In this document: positions 60,082 through 64,000 of the stretch, piece by piece
Layout: the number at the start of each line of letters is the position of its first letter
Numbering within the stretch: position 1 is the first letter of the stretch
Source: DATFDN01 sp963756545
GTDB taxonomy: Bacteria; Pseudomonadota; Alphaproteobacteria; Acetobacterales; Acetobacteraceae
NCBI GenBank assembly: GCA_963756545.1
Contig: CAVWNY010000003.1
Span: 868,001-932,000 of the forward strand
DNA: 64,000 bases
Direction: 5' to 3'
Notes under the pieces: generated by a model
Seen by the model: the letters and a program-made list of their open reading frames with translations, nothing else
What the model was told of the DNA's origin: nothing
The model's database searches: none
Program-made: the position numbers and the translations under genes

Positions 60082-61640
60082 ACTACATCAACCCGACCGC
60101 CGTGCGTCCGCTGTTCGAGGGCGCCGACTGGGAGTTCTCGACGATCCAGCGCGTGTTCGACGCGGTCCAGGCGATCGCGCTGGGCGAGCTGGGGCTCGAT
60201 GTCTATCCTAACCAGGTGGAGGTGATCAGCGCCGAGCAGATGCTCGACGCCTACTCCTCGGTCGGGATGCCGCTGTTCTACAAGCACTGGTCCTTCGGCA
60301 AACACTTTGCCCGCCACGAGGGCATGTACCGCGCCGGAATGCAGGGCCTGGCGTATGAGATCGTCATCAACTCGAACCCGTGCATCTCCTACATCATGGA
60401 GGAGAACACGGCGACGATGCAGACGCTGGTGATCGCGCACGCCGCGTTCGGCCACAACCACTTCTTCAAGAACAACTATCTGTTCCGGCAGTGGACGGAT
60501 GCCGACGGCATCCTGGACTACCTCGAATTCGCCAAGAGCTTCATCTCCAACTGCGAGGAGAAGTACGGCGAGGCGGCGGTGGAACGCTTGCTCGATTCGG
60601 CCCACGCGCTGATGAGCCAGGGCGTGCATCGCTATCCGCGGCGCCGGGCCATGGACCTTCGATCCGAGGAGCGGCGCGCGCGCGAGCGGCGCGAGCATGA
60701 CGAACGGGTGTTCAACGATCTCTGGCGCACCGTTCCGGGCAAGAGTGCCGCCAAGCGTGACCCGACAGTGGAGGAGCGGCGGCGCGCGCTGCTGGAACTG
60801 CCGCAGGAAAACGTGTTGTTTTTCCTGGAGAAGACCGCGCCCCGGCTGGCGCCGTGGCAGCGTGAGATTCTCCGCATCGTGCGGCACGTCGCCCAGTATT
60901 TCTACCCGCAAAGCCAGACGAAGATGATGAACGAGGGCTGCGCGACCTTCGTTCACTACAAAATCATGACCCGGCTGCACGAGAAGGGGCTGCTGACCGA
61001 CGGCGCGATGGTGGAGTTCCTGCGCTCGCACACGAATGTCGTGTTCCAGCCGGAATTCGACGACCCCCGGTATTCCGGCATCAACCCCTACGCGCTCGGC
61101 TTCGCGATGATGTCGGACATCGAGCGCATCTGCCTCGCGCCGACCGCCGAGGACCAGCACTGGTTCCCCGCCATCGCGGGCAGCGGCGACGCCATGGCCG
61201 TGCTGCGCGATTGCTGGGCGAACTACCGCGACGAGAGCTTCATCCTGCAATTCCTGAGCCCGCGCCTTATCCGCCAGCTCGGCCTCTTTCATGTGGTGGA
61301 CGACGCCAACGAGCCGCACCTGCGGGTGCAGGCGATCCATGACGAACGTGGCTACCGCAAGATCCAGCGCGCGCTCGCGCGGCAGTACGACGTCGCGTGG
61401 TCGGCGCCCGACATCCAGGTGGTGGACGTGGACCTCGCCGGCGACCGCCGACTGATCCTGCACCACCGCGCGCTGAACCGGGTGCTGCTCGACGAGCGGG
61501 ACGCGCGCCTGTCGCTCCAGCATCTCGCCGACCTCTGGGGCTACGACGTGCTGATGCGCGAGGTCGACCCGGCCAACGACGCGGTGCTGAAGGAACACGC
61601 CGCCAGCCCGCGCCCCGGGCTCTTGCAACCCATTGCGTGA
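60078..61640 (+). CDS. spoVR: SpoVR-family protein (YcgB)
   Basis: Protein of 520 residues from ATG 60078, coupled to yeaH (ATGA). PLFYKHWSFGKHFARHEGMY, GLAYEIVINSNPCISYIMEE and AAFGHNHFFKNNYLFRQWTD are SpoVR hallmarks, with many His/Glu that could bind metal. QTKMMNEGCATFVHYKIM follows. It is needed for spore cortex in Bacillus and part of a stress module in proteobacteria; the molecular activity is unknown. It is the last gene of the operon. Confidence 0.96.
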   Translation: MNYINPTAVRPLFEGADWEFSTIQRVFDAVQAIALGELGLDVYPNQVEVISAEQMLDAYSSVGMPLFYKHWSFGKHFARHEGMYRAGMQGLAYEIVINSNPCISYIMEENTATMQTLVIAHAAFGHNHFFKNNYLFRQWTDADGILDYLEFAKSFISNCEEKYGEAAVERLLDSAHALMSQGVHRYPRRRAMDLRSEERRARERREHDERVFNDLWRTVPGKSAAKRDPTVEERRRALLELPQENVLFFLEKTAPRLAPWQREILRIVRHVAQYFYPQSQTKMMNEGCATFVHYKIMTRLHEKGLLTDGAMVEFLRSHTNVVFQPEFDDPRYSGINPYALGFAMMSDIERICLAPTAEDQHWFPAIAGSGDAMAVLRDCWANYRDESFILQFLSPRLIRQLGLFHVVDDANEPHLRVQAIHDERGYRKIQRALARQYDVAWSAPDIQVVDVDLAGDRRLILHHRALNRVLLDERDARLSLQHLADLWGYDVLMREVDPANDAVLKEHAASPRPGLLQPIA

Positions 61641-61668
61641 TCTCGGCTTCGAGCGGGTTCACGCGCGA

Positions 61669-61703
61669 GGGAAAGGCCGCCTTGAGCGGGCGGCCCGTTT
61701 CCC
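61669..61703 (+). terminator. Strong hairpin downstream of spoVR
   Basis: GGGAAA-GGCCGCC pairs with GGCGGCC-CG-TTTCCC around a 7-base loop (TTGAGCG), starting 29 bases after the stop. The stem is long and GC-rich but lacks a U-tract. It likely ends or stabilises the prkA-yeaH-spoVR transcript. Confidence 0.6.
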
Positions 61704-62134
61704 ACATAAGGGAGCGGCCCGAACGCAGCCGCCCCCATAGCGAAAGCTCCCTGGAGCCAGGAGACGTCTAGCTCACGCCTATATCGGTGAGGTGTGTATC
61801 GTGTCGCGCAACAGGAACATCGTTCGAAGGATAGTTTCTTTAACAAAAAAAACTAACCGCCTGGATGAGCACGCCGGAGGGCCGCCGGGTCGCAGTGACG
61901 CTCCTGAACCTGCTCACTGCCGCTCCTGCACCCAATCCTCCGGTCGGGGACGGCTGCCCCCCGTTGATGGAGAGCCGCCCGGAGGTTGCCCCTGATCACG
62001 CGATCAAGCCCTCCGCCGAGCCCCGGCCCAGGCTGCCGGTCACGATCCGCACCTGACACGCCCGAGCCGCCCCCGCCTCGCCTCAGCCGGGGGCGGCTTG
62101 ACTGGCCGCCGGCGGTCCCCCTAGTTCCGCCCCC
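61704..62134. other. Intergenic region with a second hairpin, no gene seen
   Basis: About 430 bases. AGCCGCCCCCG (62065-62075) and CGGGGGCGGCT (62088-62098) form a perfect 11-bp stem with a 12-base loop, 37 bases before the thioesterase. A run of seven to eight A at about 61847-61854 is notable. Short open frames lack ribosome-binding sites and recognisable motifs. Confidence 0.5.
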
Positions 62135-62635
62135 ATGAATATCCCGCAGCACGAAGAGATCATCCGTCCCGACTGGATCGACTCCAACGGCCACATGAAT
62201 CTCGCCTATTACATCGTGGTCTTCGACCACGCGCTGGACATGGCGTTCGAGGTGCTCGACATCGGGACCGACTACCGCCGGCGCACCGGCAACTCCTCGT
62301 TTGCCGCCGAGACGCACACGCTCTATCGGCGGGAGGTCTGCGAGGGCGAGACGGTGCGGGTGACGACGCGCGTTCTCGCGACCGACGCCAAGCGGCTGCA
62401 CCTGTTCCAGGAGATGATCCACGCCGCGAGCGGGGAGGTGTCGGCGACGCACGAGCAGATGTGCCTGCACGTGGACATGCGCACGCGCCGGGTCGCGCCG
62501 TGGCCGGCAGATCGTCAGGCGGCGCTGCGGGCCGCGTTGCGCGCGCAGGCGGCGCTGCCGCTACCCGAGGAGGCCGGCCGGCGGATCGCAATGCCGGGTG
62601 GCTCAGCCGGCCGCCGCCCTGGGAGCAAGGGCTAA
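62135..62635 (+). CDS. Hotdog-fold thioesterase (4-hydroxybenzoyl-CoA thioesterase-like)
   Basis: Protein of 166 residues. IIRPDWIDSNGHMNLAYYIV is the substrate-binding helix start of the family (DSNGHMN in place of DxxGHVNN) and FAAETHTLYRREVCEGETV the following strands. Such enzymes hydrolyse acyl- or betainyl-CoA. The C-terminus is basic and low complexity, and its end overlaps the opposite-strand MFS remnant by 33 bases. Substrate unknown. Confidence 0.85.
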   Translation: MNIPQHEEIIRPDWIDSNGHMNLAYYIVVFDHALDMAFEVLDIGTDYRRRTGNSSFAAETHTLYRREVCEGETVRVTTRVLATDAKRLHLFQEMIHAASGEVSATHEQMCLHVDMRTRRVAPWPADRQAALRAALRAQAALPLPEEAGRRIAMPGGSAGRRPGSKG

Positions 62636-63344
62636 CCGGCGACCAACCAGTGCGAACGCGAGCGCGCAGAGGATCGGTAAGGCGCTCACCAGCATCAGCG
62701 CGCCGTCCGCGCCGGTTCGTGCCACGGCGTAACCGACCAGGGTCACCAGCGCCGAGCCCAAACCGTATGCGACACCGTTTATCAGCCCGAGCGCCATGCC
62801 AAGGTTGCGCGGCAGCATCCGCTGAACCGCCGGGCATCGCCATCAGCAGAAACGCGACCGCGCACGCGCCGGGGATCAGCAACCACAGCGAGCCGCGCGT
62901 GCCCTGCGTCTGTACCAGCACCGCGACCACGAGCGGGCCGAACGCAAAGCCGATCTGCCCGCCGATCTGGAAGATCGAGATGCCGCCCGAGCGGCGGCCC
63001 CCGCTCAGCATCGCTGCATATTTTCCGGCTTCGGGATGCATCAGGCCCGAGCCCAGGCCGCCGAGCATGACGAGCGGCGCGAGCAGCTCCAGGCCGCCGG
63101 CCGCGCCGGCGCAAGACACCCCCACGACGGTCAGCGACACCGCAAACGGCAGGAACCACCAGCGCCCCCTTGTGTCGGTGAATGCCCCGAACAGCGGCTG
63201 CACGATGGAGCTGATTAGATACCAAAGAAACCCGATGGCGCCTTGATAGACAGGCGAGAGCCGGTCCGCGGTCACGATGGTGAAGATGAGGAACGGCACC
63301 ATGCCGGAGTAGAAGTCGCTCGCTCCATGCGCGAACGCCGCCAC
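62603..63344 (-). pseudogene. MFS transporter remnant with internal deletion (Fsr-like)
   Basis: From GTG 63344 about 175 residues read as the first half of a 12-helix MFS protein: AFAHGASDFYSGMVPFLIFT, GLGSGLMHPEAGKYAAMLS and ISIFQIGGQIGFAFGPLVVA, resembling fosmidomycin-resistance-type transporters. At about 62825 the frame breaks. In another frame the last 70 residues continue: RMLPRNLGMALGLINGVAYG to LALAPRAAAG, with a stop at 62603. About 100-150 residues (roughly helices 7 to 10) are missing. It cannot work unless the assembly collapsed this stretch. Confidence 0.8.
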
Positions 63345-63672
63345 CGCGAGGCCGCGAAGGTTCCATTGCTAGTGGATCCCAGCGTGTCTTTTGCCGAAGC
63401 CGCGCTCACTCGTCATTCCCCCCGCCGCCCGGCGTCGGCTGCTTATTGTCCACCTTGCCACCCGACTTCGGGGGAAAGACGTGTAGTGCGAGCCACGATC
63501 GGTGTCGAGCCAGCCGAACGCGCCGACGCGGCCATTCCGTGAGGCTCGATGACGGCGAGGTGCCGAGCCATTGCGCCCGCCAGACAACCCGCCCATCGTG
63601 GCCCTCCGGTGGGCGATGACCATGATGTCGCCCGCTACCCGGTCGGAGGTTTGCATTAGGGGGAACAACAAC
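63345..63672. other. Intergenic region, no gene seen
   Basis: About 330 bases between the MFS remnant (minus) and the binding-protein remnant (plus). I find only a ribosome-binding site (AGGGGGAA at about 63657-63664) for the next gene. Other open frames are unconvincing. Confidence 0.45.
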
Positions 63673-64000
63673 ATGCCTCCTCTGCTCTCTCGGCGGCTGC
63701 TGGTCGCCGCGCTGGGCTTGGCGCCGGCAACCGTGCGAGCCGCCGGCACTCCGATCGGCGGCGACCTGGTGGTCGGCGTGCCCGACAATCTGACCGGTCT
63801 CGACCCGGCCAACCTGAACGACAACCTCTCGCAATCCGCCCGAGGACGCCACGATCGTGATGCTGTATGGGGCGTGGTCGTCTTCGACCGGGGATGCCGA
63901 TTGGGCGATGCGGCCTATCCTCTACACCAAATCGTTTCCCCCGGTGCTGGCGAACCTGGCCTGGTATAGCGATCCGGTGACCGACGCCGCGATCGAGGCG
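63673..64000 (+). pseudogene. Family 5 (peptide/glutathione-type) solute-binding protein with internal deletion, running off the window
   Basis: ATG 63673 starts a signal peptide (SRRLLVAALGLAPATVRAAG) and the family 5 opening GGDLVVGVPDNLTGLDPANL. Directly after DNLSQSA, in another frame, comes a segment from near the C-terminus of the family: MLYGAWSSSTGDADWAMRPI, then FPPVLANLAWYSDPVTDAAI, as in GsiB-like proteins. About 300 residues are missing and the reading frame changes at about 63838. The gene continues beyond the window. It is either a deletion pseudogene or an assembly collapse. Confidence 0.75.

Noticed and set aside
1..64000. CRISPR arrays, tRNA or rRNA genes
   Set aside because: No regularly spaced repeats with unique spacers and no recognisable tRNA or rRNA sequence were seen by eye. 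A covariance-model scan would be decisive.

Overview
This window is high-GC bacterial DNA. The gene content points to an alphaproteobacterium, most likely of the Rhodospirillales/Acetobacteraceae type: divergent gltX and comEC, a soxBDAG operon, paired family III CoA-transferases, and GC-rich palindromic repeats. The taxonomic call is inference. No rRNA, tRNA or CRISPR array was recognised.

Layout. (1) 0-11 kb, envelope and sulfatase region: a cut-off secreted gene at the left edge, a pqiB-pqiC-pqiA lipid-transport operon on the minus strand, then on the plus strand two small exported proteins, an OmpA-type protein, and a formylglycine-generating enzyme with two membrane proteins and a CTAGR-type sulfatase. 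(2) 10.6-15.4 kb, accessory: insertion-sequence remnants, a HAD hydrolase with two C-terminal repeats, a chagasin-like (I42) inhibitor overlapping a broken papain-like peptidase with lectin-like repeats, and a glycosyltransferase-like protein. (3) 15.5-20.7 kb, acyl-CoA catabolism: enoyl-CoA hydratase (frameshifted), two CaiB/BaiF CoA-transferases, a MaoC hydratase and a BadH-like dehydrogenase. (4) 20.7-31.1 kb: DsbA-like protein, a hybrid histidine kinase with a ParD-like N-terminus, a gamma-glutamyltransferase-like lipoprotein, an aminotransferase, a sugar ABC importer without its ATPase, and a lone solute-binding protein. (5) 31.3-36.7 kb: cofC, gltX, a repeat-rich possibly secreted protein, comEC. 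(6) 36.8-39.3 kb: paaK, paaI-like and paaG-like genes. (7) 39.4-45.0 kb: a metA-metY methionine pair divergent from a cassette of heme-oxygenase-like protein, acyl carrier protein, adenylate-forming ligase and short-chain reductase. This cassette is the best candidate for an undescribed pathway. (8) 45.1-55.6 kb: amidohydrolase, dienelactone hydrolase, a small frameshifted gene, soxBDAG, and a divergent amino-acid ABC importer whose second permease gene carries a long palindrome at its 5' end. (9) 55.7-64 kb: PRC-barrel protein, the prkA-yeaH-spoVR stress operon with a small leader ORF, a thioesterase, and two genes with internal deletions (an MFS transporter and a peptide-type binding protein).

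A recurring theme is genes broken by one base. Clear cases, where the protein continues smoothly in another frame, are at about 8.91, 13.13, 16.16, 43.07 and 47.08 kb. Two of these lie in G/C homopolymers. Either the assembly carries indel errors or this genome holds many young pseudogenes. The sequence alone cannot decide, so these genes are reported over their full reconstructed extent.
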